Assembly (NCBI RefSeq): GCF_023283945.1
Contig: NZ_JAKIKW010000033.1
Location: 1-35,873 of the forward strand
Direction of reading: 5' to 3'
Origin: Shewanella gelidimarina
GTDB taxonomy: Bacteria > Pseudomonadota > Gammaproteobacteria > Enterobacterales > Shewanellaceae
Length of the DNA: 35,873 nucleotides
Of this stretch, positions 25,470 through 33,979 are shown piece by piece (position 1 is the first letter of the stretch; every line of letters starts with the position of its first letter). The translations under genes were made by a program, and so were the position numbers. The notes beneath the pieces were generated by a model, which saw only the letters and a list, made by a program, of their open reading frames with translations, was not told where the DNA came from and made no database searches.

Positions 25470-25949
25470 ATGAATGATGAGAAACTGACACTCAGTATCA
25501 ATGGCAAGAGTTTTGCCCTTGATACCGACCCTAAAATGCCCATTCTATGGGCCATTAGAGATATGCTCGGTATGACAGGCACCAAATACGGTTGCGGCGC
25601 AGGCTTATGCGGCGCCTGTACTGTCCATATTGATGGCAAACCGGCTCGCGCTTGTTTAACCAGTGTGGCCCAAGCACAAGGGAAACAGGTGACAACGATA
25701 GAAGGTTTGGCTGCGGAAGAGCTTAAGCAAGCCTGGAGCGATCATAATGTACCACAATGTGGCTATTGCCAGTCCGGACAGTTAATGTCTGCCGCTGCGT
25801 TGCTAGCTGAAAATGCCGCTCCCACCGATGCTGAAATCGAATCTGCTATGTCAGGCAATATTTGCCGCTGCGGCACATATACCCGCATCAAATCTGCTAT
25901 TCATAGTGTGTCAAAAAAGGGTGTTTCCAATAAAGGAGCATCATCATGA
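25470..25949 (+). CDS. (2Fe-2S)-binding subunit of molybdenum hydroxylase (IorA-like)
   Basis: A 159-residue electron-transfer subunit with two [2Fe-2S] clusters. The plant-ferredoxin cluster uses Cys42, Cys47, Cys50 and Cys62 (CGAGLCGAC...C); the helical cluster uses Cys97, Cys100, Cys132 and Cys134 (CGYCQSGQ, CRCG). I start it at ATG 25470 with a gaggagcg ribosome binding site. It has no signal peptide; it would reach the periplasm by hitch-hiking with the Tat-targeted large subunit. Its stop overlaps the start of that subunit by 4 nt (ATGA). It resembles the small subunit of isoquinoline 1-oxidoreductase and periplasmic aldehyde oxidoreductases. Confidence 0.93.
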   Translation: MNDEKLTLSINGKSFALDTDPKMPILWAIRDMLGMTGTKYGCGAGLCGACTVHIDGKPARACLTSVAQAQGKQVTTIEGLAAEELKQAWSDHNVPQCGYCQSGQLMSAAALLAENAAPTDAEIESAMSGNICRCGTYTRIKSAIHSVSKKGVSNKGASS

Positions 25950-28192
25950 GTACCTTTACCGCAGTACAAAATTTCAGTCGCCGCGACGTGCTTAAGCTCT
26001 TTGGTGCTACAGGAGGGGGTTTAGCGTTAGGCGCCAGCGGACTGAGCTGGAGCCCGATGGCACTAGCACAAGACAAAGAGGCAAGGTTAAACTTGTTTAT
26101 TGCGATAGGGGAAGACAACAAAGTTTATTTAACTTGTCATCGCTCAGAGATGGGGCAGGGGATCCGCACAGGGATCCCACAGATATTGGCCGATGAACTG
26201 GAAGCTGATTGGCAACATGTTGTTGTCGTACAGGGCTTAGCAGACAAACGTTATGGCAGCCAAAATACCGATGGTTCACGCAGTATTCGCAAGCACTATG
26301 ACGCAATGAGGCAGATGGGCGCGATGGCGCGTACCATGCTTGAGCAAGCTGCTGCCCAGATGTGGAAAGTGCCTGTTGCAGAGGTTAGCGCCAAAGACCA
26401 TCAAGTGCATCACCTTAGCTCTGGCCGTAAACTGAGTTATGGTGAACTGGCCATCGCGGCATCAACACAGCCCATGCCAGCAAAGGAAGCGGTAACGCTA
26501 AAAGACAGCAAAGACTTTAAGCATATTGGTCAATCGCACACCATTGTTGATATGCAAGACATGATCGACGGTAAAGCCAAATATGGTTACGACGTGCAGA
26601 TGGAGGGGATGCTCTACGCCAGTATCACCCGCCCTCCAGTGCTGGGCAGTGACATTGCCACACTCGACGATAGCCTAGCACGCAAGGTGGCTGGTGTGGT
26701 TGATGTGATCCGTTTGAAGGTGCCAAAAGGTGCCCCTGCCTTTCAGGCATTAGGCGGCGTTGCAGTGATAGCAAGCAACAGTTGGAGTGCACAGCAAGGC
26801 AGAAAAGCACTTTTAATCACTTGGACTGCGTCAGCGAACGACAGCCACGATACCACCGAGTACTTAAAGACCTTGTCAGAGCGTGTCAAACTGCCGGGTA
26901 AACTCGCGCGGCAGCAAGGCAAAGAAACCAGAGATTGGCCGGAACAGTCGACGATCAATGCACTATACACTGTGCCTTATTTAGCGCACGCACCTATGGA
27001 GCCGCCAGTGGCAACAGCTTCAGTCACCGAAACGGGCTGTGAAGTGTGGGCATCGACTCAGACACCTCAAAGTACAGTACAGACTGTCGCCGCAAGTCTT
27101 GGGATGAAAGAGGAGCAGGTCAAGGTCAATGTGACTCTGCTTGGCGGTGGATTCGGTCGTAAATCTAAACCCGACTTTAGTGTTGAAGCGGCGCTACTGT
27201 CACAAAAGCTGCAACGACCCGTCAAAGTCAGCTGGAGCAGAGAAGATGAGATCCAAAATGGCTACCTTCACGCCATTAGTGCTCAGTTTTATCAAGCCAA
27301 ACTCAATGACAATAAGATGCCCGAGGCGATGTTACAGCGCTCGGCTTTCCCATCGATTAGTTCAACCTTTGCTGAAGGCGTCGACTATCCGTCGGCGGGC
27401 GAGTTGGATCTCGGCTTTGTTGATGTGCCCCTAGCCGTTGAAAGTTATCGCTGTGAAGCTGTGAAAGCAGAGGCTCATACACGGATCGGTTGGATGCGTT
27501 CGGTGTGTAATATCCAACATGCTTTTGGTATTGGTAGCTTCGTTGATGAGCTCGCTAACAATGCTGGGGTGTCCTGTCCCAAGATGTGGCAAGCCTTGTT
27601 AGGCAAATCTCGAAAAGTCGATTTTGCCGACCAAGGTTTTAAATATGGTAATTATGGTGAAGAGTTATCGCGCCACCCTGTTGATGTCGGACGCTACCTC
27701 AATGTAATTGATATTGTTGAACAAGCACTCAATAAACAGCCAGCCGTCAAAGCGGGTCAGGGCTGGGGGTTTGCGGTTCATCGAAGTTTTACCAGTTATG
27801 TTGCCGTGGCGATTTTAGTCGAAGTGGATAGCAGCCAGAATTTAACGGTGTTGAAGTCTATTGCAGCCATTGATGCTGGATTAATTGTTAACCCCGATCG
27901 GGTGGAGTCGCAAACAGAAGGCGCGGTGATGTTTGGTCTTAGCTTAGCGATGATGGGCGAGATTAGCTTTAAAGAGGGTAAAGTTCAGCAATCGAACTTT
28001 CATGATTATCCATTGCTGCGCATTAGCCAATGTCCGGAGATAGAAGTCACTATTGTACGCTCGGATGCGCCGCCTGCAGGCGTCGGTGAGCCTGGTGTTC
28101 CCCCTGTCGCACCGGCGTTGACTAATGCTATCTTTGCCGCAACGGGCAAGCGCATTAGAGACTTACCGGTTAATAAGTCACTTAATATCTAA
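25946..28192 (+). CDS. Molybdopterin-binding subunit of periplasmic aldehyde/isoquinoline oxidoreductase (IorB-like)
   Basis: The catalytic subunit of a xanthine-oxidase-family molybdenum hydroxylase. The 748 residues begin with a twin-arginine signal (SRRDVLK at 11-17, hydrophobic stretch to about 36, AxA cleavage after residue 41). Cofactor-binding blocks GGGFGRKSK and HRSEMGQGIRTG are visible, and the active-site glutamate lies in GEPGVPP (Glu715). The large subunit is of the single-chain IorB type common in proteobacteria. Likely electron acceptor is a periplasmic cytochrome c, but no cytochrome gene is adjacent. Substrate (an aldehyde or N-heterocycle) cannot be told from sequence. Confidence 0.92.
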   Translation: MSTFTAVQNFSRRDVLKLFGATGGGLALGASGLSWSPMALAQDKEARLNLFIAIGEDNKVYLTCHRSEMGQGIRTGIPQILADELEADWQHVVVVQGLADKRYGSQNTDGSRSIRKHYDAMRQMGAMARTMLEQAAAQMWKVPVAEVSAKDHQVHHLSSGRKLSYGELAIAASTQPMPAKEAVTLKDSKDFKHIGQSHTIVDMQDMIDGKAKYGYDVQMEGMLYASITRPPVLGSDIATLDDSLARKVAGVVDVIRLKVPKGAPAFQALGGVAVIASNSWSAQQGRKALLITWTASANDSHDTTEYLKTLSERVKLPGKLARQQGKETRDWPEQSTINALYTVPYLAHAPMEPPVATASVTETGCEVWASTQTPQSTVQTVAASLGMKEEQVKVNVTLLGGGFGRKSKPDFSVEAALLSQKLQRPVKVSWSREDEIQNGYLHAISAQFYQAKLNDNKMPEAMLQRSAFPSISSTFAEGVDYPSAGELDLGFVDVPLAVESYRCEAVKAEAHTRIGWMRSVCNIQHAFGIGSFVDELANNAGVSCPKMWQALLGKSRKVDFADQGFKYGNYGEELSRHPVDVGRYLNVIDIVEQALNKQPAVKAGQGWGFAVHRSFTSYVAVAILVEVDSSQNLTVLKSIAAIDAGLIVNPDRVESQTEGAVMFGLSLAMMGEISFKEGKVQQSNFHDYPLLRISQCPEIEVTIVRSDAPPAGVGEPGVPPVAPALTNAIFAATGKRIRDLPVNKSLNI

Positions 28193-28241
28193 ACATCTTG
28201 TATCCGCAAGCTGGAGGGTCTTAAGAAGACAACGCAACATT

Positions 28242-28267
28242 AAAAGTGCCTCAATGGCACTTTTTTT
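28242..28267 (+). terminator. Terminator of the molybdenum hydroxylase operon
   Basis: A 9-bp perfect stem (28242-28250 with 28256-28264) with a 5-nt loop runs into seven T. It lies 49 nt past the stop codon. Between it and the next gene (28268-28456) I see only that gene's probable promoter region. Confidence 0.88.
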
Positions 28268-28456
28268 ATGTCATTTTTTATGCGGTTAGATTGAGTCATA
28301 TTCTAGGCGGCGGTAATCTGTCGTTTTTGTTCAATCAATCAGTGGGAACAATGGCTAATATTGGTGTTTTAGCACTGAAGCTAAAGGTAACGTCACAGGC
28401 TGTAATCATATACATGATGACTGCAGCAACGAGCAAGGCGTGAACGGAGACAGACC

Positions 28457-29503
28457 ATGGAAAACCAAACAATGACATTAACCCAACTCGGCTGGCGGCC
28501 GTTTTTTCAGCAACAACTTAGCCTAGAAGAGTTAACGCTGTTCAGTATTGGTCGTGTGGTCGAGCAGCATAGGAGCCACGTTGTGGTGATGAGTGAGCAA
28601 GGACTCGTGAGGTTAACCTTCTCTGCGCAGGCTGAGCGTCTATGCGTTGGTGATTGGACGTTGTTTGATGACTCACAGCGATTACATCGTCATTTAGAAC
28701 GCCAATCTTTGTTCCAACGTAAGGCGCCGGGCTCGAAAGTGGCGACTCAGCTCATTGCTGCAAACCTTGATAGTGTCATGATTGTCTGTTCTCTCAATCA
28801 TGATTTCAATCTGAGCCGAATTGAACGTTACCTAGCACTAGCGAAAGAAGCGCTGGTGGACCCGGTGGTGGTATTAACAAAGGCGGATCAGTGTGGTGAT
28901 GTGGATGACAAGCGTCAGCAAGTGCAACAGCTAGATCCTTTGATGATGGTTCATACGGTTAATGCACTTGAGAGTGAGGAGCTAAAAGGGTTATCGAGTT
29001 ATTGCCAAGCCGGCAAAACGATTGCGTTCTTAGGTTCATCGGGTGTGGGAAAGTCGACATTAGTTAATGGCTTAATGGGTTTTGATGCACAGCTAACCCG
29101 TGCTGTCCGCGAAGTTGACAGTAAAGGGCGTCACACCACAACCTCAAGAGCGCTGAAGTGGTTACCTCAAGGCGGATTGCTGATGGATACCCCGGGTATG
29201 CGAGAGCTACAGCTTAGCCATTGCGAACAAGGTGTTAGTGATACATTCAGTGAAATCATCGCATTAGCACAGCAGTGCCGATTTAGCGATTGCAACCATG
29301 AAAGTGAGCCTGGTTGTGCGGTTCAAGCCGCCCTACATGATGGCATAGTGACAGAACGTCGATTGACGAGCTATCGTAAACTGATGCGTGAGCAGGCATT
29401 GAATGGTGCGACACTGGCGGAGAAAAGAGCTAAAGATAAGGCGTTAGGGAAAATGATCAATGGCGTGCAAACCGCATCACGTAGGAACAAGAAAAAAGCT
29501 TGA
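28457..29503 (+). CDS. RsgA/YjeQ-like circularly permuted GTPase
   Basis: A 348-residue ribosome small-subunit-dependent GTPase A relative. The permuted motif order is clear: an OB-fold N-terminal domain, G4 TKAD (141-144), G1 GSSGVGKST (193-201), the switch threonines around HTTTS (226-230), G3 DTPG (244-247), then a zinc knuckle with Cys274, Cys279, His281 and Cys287. Known RsgA helps 30S maturation by releasing RbfA. The true rsgA of gammaproteobacteria usually lies near orn and psd; this copy stands alone, so it may be a second paralog. A cggaga ribosome binding site supports ATG 28457; ATG 28472 is an alternative. Confidence 0.9.
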   Translation: MENQTMTLTQLGWRPFFQQQLSLEELTLFSIGRVVEQHRSHVVVMSEQGLVRLTFSAQAERLCVGDWTLFDDSQRLHRHLERQSLFQRKAPGSKVATQLIAANLDSVMIVCSLNHDFNLSRIERYLALAKEALVDPVVVLTKADQCGDVDDKRQQVQQLDPLMMVHTVNALESEELKGLSSYCQAGKTIAFLGSSGVGKSTLVNGLMGFDAQLTRAVREVDSKGRHTTTSRALKWLPQGGLLMDTPGMRELQLSHCEQGVSDTFSEIIALAQQCRFSDCNHESEPGCAVQAALHDGIVTERRLTSYRKLMREQALNGATLAEKRAKDKALGKMINGVQTASRRNKKKA

Positions 29504-29530
29504 TGGTTTACGAGTGATCCACCGTTGAAT

Positions 29531-29560
29531 AAAACATCTCGTTTGTAGATGTTTTTTTTT
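29531..29560 (+). terminator. Terminator after the RsgA-like gene
   Basis: A 9-bp stem (29531-29539 with 29547-29555) with a 7-nt loop is followed by a T-run reaching 29560, 28 nt past the stop codon. Confidence 0.85.
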
Positions 29561-29851
29561 GTGCCTGACGAACGCAGCTAGATCAGCGTAAAGCAGTTCT
29601 GTATTAAATAACTCGGTTGCTGAGGTGCTTATTGTCACTGGCTTTATACTCCTATTGGGTTAGTTGTAAGTCAGAATATTGTATATTTGTTACGTTTTCG
29701 GTTGTTTTGTGCACTAGGTTCGACTTTGTTAGCGCTTTTTTGTCGTAGATCGTGTTTATTAACCTACAAAAGATGGTAATTTAGCGACCTTGATATTAGA
29801 TACTGTGTATCGACATGGTAAAAGTGTATATCGCGTTATAGAGAGGGCTTT
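29561..29851. other. Intergenic stretch upstream of the DUF1097 gene
   Basis: About 290 AT-rich bases with no open frame of note, no RNA gene and no strong repeat. It presumably holds the promoter of the DUF1097 gene; the only clear site is the gagagggc ribosome binding site just before 29852. Confidence 0.5.
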
Positions 29852-30343
29852 ATGGAGCATCGTTGGCAAATAGCAATATCAGCAGGATTATTAGCAGGCG
29901 TATGGGCTGGTTTTGCTGATGTATTTCAACTTGTCACCTGGATAGGTTTTCTGGGTTGCAGCACTTTTTTTGCACAAAAAGAAATAGGTGTAAAAGGCAT
30001 GCTGATGGCGATGGCGACAAATGTCTCTGGTGTCTTTTGGGGTTGGCTTATCATTTCTGGCAGCAGTTTTTTTGTCTCTCCGGTCATGGGCTATACCTTC
30101 ACGGGCATAGCAACGGCTGCCATGTGTTTACAAGCAAGTTATCAAAAGCTCGCCTTTATACCCGGTGCATTTATCGGTTGTTGTATCACCTTTGCAATGG
30201 GTGGCGACGTCGCGGCAATATTACCCCCTTTACTGGTGGGCGCGATGCTGGGCTACAGTATGAGTCTATTGACGACTCAGCTAATCGGCTTGACTCAAAA
30301 ACTACAAACAATATTTGCTGAAAATACAGCAAAAGAGTCATAA
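29852..30343 (+). CDS. DUF1097 family inner membrane protein (YcdZ-like)
   Basis: A 163-residue integral membrane protein with about five hydrophobic helices (for example GLLAGVWAGFADVFQLVTWIGFLG, GVFWGWLIISGSSFFV, ITFAMGGDVAAILPPLLVGAMLGYSM) and a short charged C-terminus. Length and pattern match the DUF1097 family, which includes E. coli YcdZ, a protein of unknown function predicted to lie in the inner membrane. It precedes a chemotaxis receptor on the same strand with a 105-nt gap and no visible terminator, so co-transcription is possible. No transport substrate can be named. Confidence 0.82.
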   Translation: MEHRWQIAISAGLLAGVWAGFADVFQLVTWIGFLGCSTFFAQKEIGVKGMLMAMATNVSGVFWGWLIISGSSFFVSPVMGYTFTGIATAAMCLQASYQKLAFIPGAFIGCCITFAMGGDVAAILPPLLVGAMLGYSMSLLTTQLIGLTQKLQTIFAENTAKES

Positions 30344-30448
30344 TTCAACATTGAATATAGCGAGCAACTCAACACTGTGCTGTACTGGGCAAGTGAGTCT
30401 ATCAACGCATTATAAAGGGTCAAAGATAAGGTCCATGGGAATTTTACG

Positions 30449-31906
30449 ATGAAGCAAATTAATTTTCGAACAGTCGATGCGGTATTAATCAAGCTCAGTC
30501 TAAATGGAAAATTCTGGTCTATCTGCACGATGGTTACGCTCATCACTGCAATGGTGGCCGGAGCAAACTACTTTAATAGCAAACAACAGATTGAAACCGC
30601 TTCAATGGCGCGCGCCCAAGCCACGGTTGAGGCTTATGCCAATATGGCGATGACCCAATCTCTTACCGGGCAGTCGTTAACTGATTTTGCCAGCGAAAAC
30701 GGATTGAGTATCGGTTTTATTTCTGAAGCGAACCGCTCAAACGATAACCTTAGCGTAAGTGCGCCCGTTGACGGTGAGTTCATTAACTACACGGTTAATG
30801 TGAGTCGTTGGGAACAGCCAGCTTTGTCCAATACGAATAACATGCTTTGGTTGGCTCTTTTAGGTCTACTGCCGTTATATCTTGTGAGTTATTGGGTATC
30901 AACTTCGCTGGGTGGCGGCTTGTGGGATATGTACCAAGCAATAAAAAGACTCGCTGATGGCGATCTTAGTTTTAGACTTAACTTTTTTGGTCAAGATGAT
31001 TTCAGCTTAATCGCCCGTGAAATTGACCGTAGCGCAGATAACATGAGTGAAATGGTGTCTGCGATTGCACTCAACGCACAAACGCTTTCACAAGCGGCGA
31101 GTGAATTCCATCAACAAGCAGGTCAAAATGAGCTGTTAACGAATGCACAGCATCAATTTCTTGATACTGTCGCAGTGGCAATGTCTCAGATGACCGCAGC
31201 GGTTGAAGAGGTATCGCAAAATGCATCTAGCACATCAGAGCAAACTGAAATTAACTCATCTCAGGCGGCAAACAGCAAAGTTCAACTTGCTGAGGCGGTA
31301 GCAAGCATTGGTATATTAACGGGGAAAATTTCAGAAGCGTCCGCTTCAGTTGAAGACCTTTCCTATGCTGCAACACAGATTGGTGCAGTCGTTACCACCA
31401 TTAACGGTATTTCAGAACAGACTAATCTGTTAGCGCTTAACGCAGCAATTGAAGCGGCCAGAGCGGGCGAGCAGGGCAGAGGCTTTGCCGTGGTCGCAGA
31501 TGAAGTGAGAACGTTAGCAAGCCGAACACAACAAGCGACTGTTGAAATTCAATCTATGATTGAAGGTTTACAGACGGGTACACATAAACTGAGCAACATT
31601 ACCGGCGATATCGTATCGCAAGCCAGTAAAGGCCGTGAGGCTATCGTGTCAGTGAGTAATGATGTCGATAACATGGCATTATCTATCAGTACGGTATTCG
31701 ATATGAGCGCACAAATAGCCGCATCATCCGAAGAGCAAAGTGTTGCATCTCGGGAGATCGCCTCGCAACTCGACGATATTCGAGGCCAAGCCGAAACCAT
31801 TAAGCAAACCACTGAACATTCAATCGGACTTGCAACAGATTTAAATGATGCCTCAAAAGACTTAGATCAGCTGCTAAGCCAATATACGTTAGTTAAAGCC
31901 AGCTAA
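30449..31906 (+). CDS. Methyl-accepting chemotaxis protein with small periplasmic domain
   Basis: A 485-residue transmembrane receptor. TM1 spans about 22-41 and TM2 about 132-151, enclosing only about 90 periplasmic residues, too short for a four-helix-bundle or dCache sensor, so the ligand domain is unrecognised. HAMP follows (about 153-203), then the coiled-coil signalling domain whose tip NGISEQTNLLALNAAIEAARAGE (319-341) and GFAVVADEVRTLASRT bind CheA and CheW. There is no C-terminal pentapeptide for CheR tethering. It senses an unknown signal, possibly together with the DUF1097 membrane protein encoded upstream. A strong terminator ends the unit. Confidence 0.92.
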   Translation: MKQINFRTVDAVLIKLSLNGKFWSICTMVTLITAMVAGANYFNSKQQIETASMARAQATVEAYANMAMTQSLTGQSLTDFASENGLSIGFISEANRSNDNLSVSAPVDGEFINYTVNVSRWEQPALSNTNNMLWLALLGLLPLYLVSYWVSTSLGGGLWDMYQAIKRLADGDLSFRLNFFGQDDFSLIAREIDRSADNMSEMVSAIALNAQTLSQAASEFHQQAGQNELLTNAQHQFLDTVAVAMSQMTAAVEEVSQNASSTSEQTEINSSQAANSKVQLAEAVASIGILTGKISEASASVEDLSYAATQIGAVVTTINGISEQTNLLALNAAIEAARAGEQGRGFAVVADEVRTLASRTQQATVEIQSMIEGLQTGTHKLSNITGDIVSQASKGREAIVSVSNDVDNMALSISTVFDMSAQIAASSEEQSVASREIASQLDDIRGQAETIKQTTEHSIGLATDLNDASKDLDQLLSQYTLVKAS

Positions 31907-31970
31907 CGTTTACGTAGGCCAGCTGCGACGATGTTTAACTGAGTTGCAGCATAAAGAAAAATCAGCTAAT

Positions 31971-32001
31971 AAAAATGCCAGCAATCATTGCTGGCATTTT
32001 T
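31971..32001. terminator. Terminator after the chemotaxis receptor gene
   Basis: A perfect 14-bp stem (31971-31984 with 31988-32001) with a 3-nt loop and A/T-run flanks lies 65 nt past the stop codon. Confidence 0.88.
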
Positions 32002-32022
32002 GTTTGAAGCCACCGTTTAGAT

Positions 32023-32313
32023 TAGGGGCTGTAGATCTTTCACGGTTGTTTTTGCCGCCGTTTATTGGCTATTTTGACAAGGCGGAGGCTATGTCGTTTA
32101 GTCATTCTCCACAAATAGCCTACAACACCGTAAAAATAGCCAAGAAGCGCGGCCCTTAGGGTTCGTTTCAATACTTTTAGTCTTTTATGACTAGAAGGCG
32201 TTACGAGCTTTCACTTAGACTGCTAAATCATCGCTCAAGCCTAGTACTAAAATCATTATTCCTTACGGTAAAGAATCGAACAAAAACTAAGCTCGAAAGA
32301 TCAACAGCCCCTA
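32023..32313. mobile_element. MITE-like non-autonomous element, about 291 bp, abutting xthA
   Basis: Terminal inverted repeats of 19 bp with one mismatch (taggggctgtagatctttc at 32023-32041; complement at 32295-32313) bound a non-coding insert. Inside are an inverted pair (about 32064-32075 with 32133-32144, ttggctattttg type) and a hairpin of 9 bp (32174-32182 with 32189-32197). The right terminus supplies the TAG stop codon of xthA. The flanking TTAG/CTAG tetranucleotides at the two ends suggest an IS5-like target preference, but no exact duplication is seen. No transposase is inside. Confidence 0.7.
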
Positions 32314-33117
32314 GCTAAAGGTGCTCCAGATCGGCGCGTGATCTGATGGCTTTTCAATAGCACGTAAGTCGTAATCAATATCAGATTCAACCAGACGCAG
32401 TGCAAGTGATTTGGTCGCTAAGACAACATCAATGCGCAGGCCACGATTATCGACAAACCCTTTGCTGCGGTAGTCAAACCAAGAATATCGCTCTGTGCGC
32501 GTTGGGTGTAGCTCGCGGAACGTATCCACTAAGCCCCAGTCCATCAATGTTTTAAGCCACTCACGCTCTTCAAGTTGAAAACTACACTTACCTGTTCTTA
32601 ACCAGCGCTTGGCGTTAGGATCACCAATACCGATATCTAAATCGACAGGCGAGATATTGATATCGCCAATGATGGCAATATCTTCATCAGCAGTGTGATA
32701 CTCATTTAAATATACCATTAAGTCTTTGTAAAACTTACGTTTGGCAGGATATTTTGTCTCATGGCTAATGTTTTCACCTTGAGGGAAATAGCCATTTAGC
32801 ACGGTAAGCGGACGGCCATTTTCTTGCATAAAGGTCCCCATGATCATACGGCGCTGCGCGTCGTCTTCATCGGTTGGGAAGCCTTTTTGAAGCTTTAATG
32901 GCTCAGCCTTCGACAACATGGCCACACCATAGTGTGCTTTGCCACCATGGTAATGCACCTTGTATCCCATTGCTTCTACATCAGCAAGTGGGAAAGCTTC
33001 GTCATGCACTTTGGTTTCTTGTAAACCGATGACGTCAGGCTGGTGGCTATCGATTAAGGCTTGCAGTTGATGCAGTCTTGCTCGCAATCCATTGATATTA
33101 AATGAAACTATCTTCAC
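32311..33117 (-). CDS. xthA: Exodeoxyribonuclease III
   Basis: AP endonuclease and 3'-5' exonuclease of base excision repair, Exo III/APE1 fold. At 268 residues it equals E. coli XthA. Visible catalytic elements are Glu34 (LQETK), the GDINISP motif with the Asp-Asn pair near 151-153, and the C-terminal SDHAPIW with His260. It is the last gene of yciB-yciI-xthA, 17 nt after yciI. Its stop codon TAG forms the junction with a MITE-like element, so the original 3' flank and terminator have been displaced; the protein itself appears full length. Confidence 0.96.
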   Translation of the reverse strand: MKIVSFNINGLRARLHQLQALIDSHQPDVIGLQETKVHDEAFPLADVEAMGYKVHYHGGKAHYGVAMLSKAEPLKLQKGFPTDEDDAQRRMIMGTFMQENGRPLTVLNGYFPQGENISHETKYPAKRKFYKDLMVYLNEYHTADEDIAIIGDINISPVDLDIGIGDPNAKRWLRTGKCSFQLEEREWLKTLMDWGLVDTFRELHPTRTERYSWFDYRSKGFVDNRGLRIDVVLATKSLALRLVESDIDYDLRAIEKPSDHAPIWSTFS

Positions 33118-33134
33118 TTTTGAGTTCCTTTTGT

Positions 33135-33434
33135 TTACGGCAACACTAACTTATAAGGTTTTACAATAACGCTTTCATATACACCCGCGGCGATATAAGG
33201 GTCGGCATCAGCCCAGCATTGTGCATCTTCAAGTGACGGAAAATCAGCAACGACTAATGAACCAGTGAAACCTGCTTCGCCTGGGTTTTCACTGTCGATA
33301 GCGGGGTGAGGCCCAGCGATGAGTAACTTGCCTTCATCAGCTAAAAGCTGCAGGCGCGCTAAATGGTCTGTACGAACAGATAAGCGTTTTTCTAAGCTAT
33401 TTTCAACATCTTGCGATGAAATCATATACCACAT
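33135..33434 (-). CDS. yciI: YciI family protein
   Basis: A 99-residue YCII-domain protein with a ferredoxin-like fold, cytosolic, very close in length to E. coli YciI (98). The conserved segments SLEKRLSVRTDHLARLQ (His24) and the FPSLEDAQCWADADPYIAAGVY block with the Asp that pairs with the histidine are present. Family members may be hydrolases or lyases but E. coli YciI has no established reaction. The start overlaps the yciB stop by one base (TAATG), so translation is coupled. Confidence 0.93.
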   Translation of the reverse strand: MWYMISSQDVENSLEKRLSVRTDHLARLQLLADEGKLLIAGPHPAIDSENPGEAGFTGSLVVADFPSLEDAQCWADADPYIAAGVYESVIVKPYKLVLP

Positions 33435-33979
33435 TATTTAAGTTCCTTACGATCTTCTTCAGACATGTTTTTAAAGAGATATAATACAGTGAGTACCGTA
33501 TTAATCAGTGTCAAAGCGGTTAGGCCAAATACCTTAAAGTTTACCCAAGTTTCTTGCGATAGGCTAAAGGCAACGTAGATGTTAACGAGAGAGCATGCCA
33601 CAAAAAACAGTACCCAATACCAAGTCACATGGGCCCATATCTTGTCAGCAACAATTAACTCTTTGCCCAGCATGCTTTTTAAAATGGGTTTATTCATAAA
33701 TTGACTGACAACTAACGCGATAGCAAACAGTGCGTAGACAATAGTGACTTTCCACTTAATGAATGAGTCATCATGTAAAATCAAGGTTAGCGAGCCAAAC
33801 ACCGTAACCATTGCAAAGGTAATGAGGTGCATCTTCTCCAGTTTTTTATACAGCATGTAGCTAATGATAAGCTGCAATGCGGTGGCGGCAATCAATGCGC
33901 CACTGGCAACGTAAATATCAAAAAATTTGTAGACGGCAAAAAAGATAACCAGAGGCAGAAAGTCGAGCAACTGTTTCAT
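33434..33979 (-). CDS. yciB: Inner membrane septation protein YciB (IspA)
   Basis: A 181-residue integral membrane protein with five predicted helices, beginning MKQLLDFLPLVIFFAVYKFFDIYVASG, the very conserved N-terminus of the YciB/intracellular septation protein A family. WVNFKVFGLT and the ATWYWVLFFVACSLVNIYVAF helix are likewise typical. E. coli YciB interacts with cell elongation and division proteins and helps maintain envelope integrity. It opens the yciB-yciI-xthA operon; the yciA thioesterase gene found nearby in E. coli is absent here. Confidence 0.95.
   Translation of the reverse strand: MKQLLDFLPLVIFFAVYKFFDIYVASGALIAATALQLIISYMLYKKLEKMHLITFAMVTVFGSLTLILHDDSFIKWKVTIVYALFAIALVVSQFMNKPILKSMLGKELIVADKIWAHVTWYWVLFFVACSLVNIYVAFSLSQETWVNFKVFGLTALTLINTVLTVLYLFKNMSEEDRKELK

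Noticed and set aside
28246..28443. 65-codon frame before the RsgA-like gene
   Set aside because: It starts inside the operon terminator and has no ribosome binding site; the composition does not look coding.
29956..30321. 121-codon alternative frame inside the DUF1097 gene
   Set aside because: The overlapping DUF1097 frame has a clear membrane-protein pattern and a good ribosome binding site. The alternative product is rich in Cys, His and Arg with no family resemblance.
31944..32159. 71-codon plus-strand frame over the MCP terminator and MITE-like element
   Set aside because: It runs through a perfect terminator hairpin and the element's terminal repeat, so it is not a gene.
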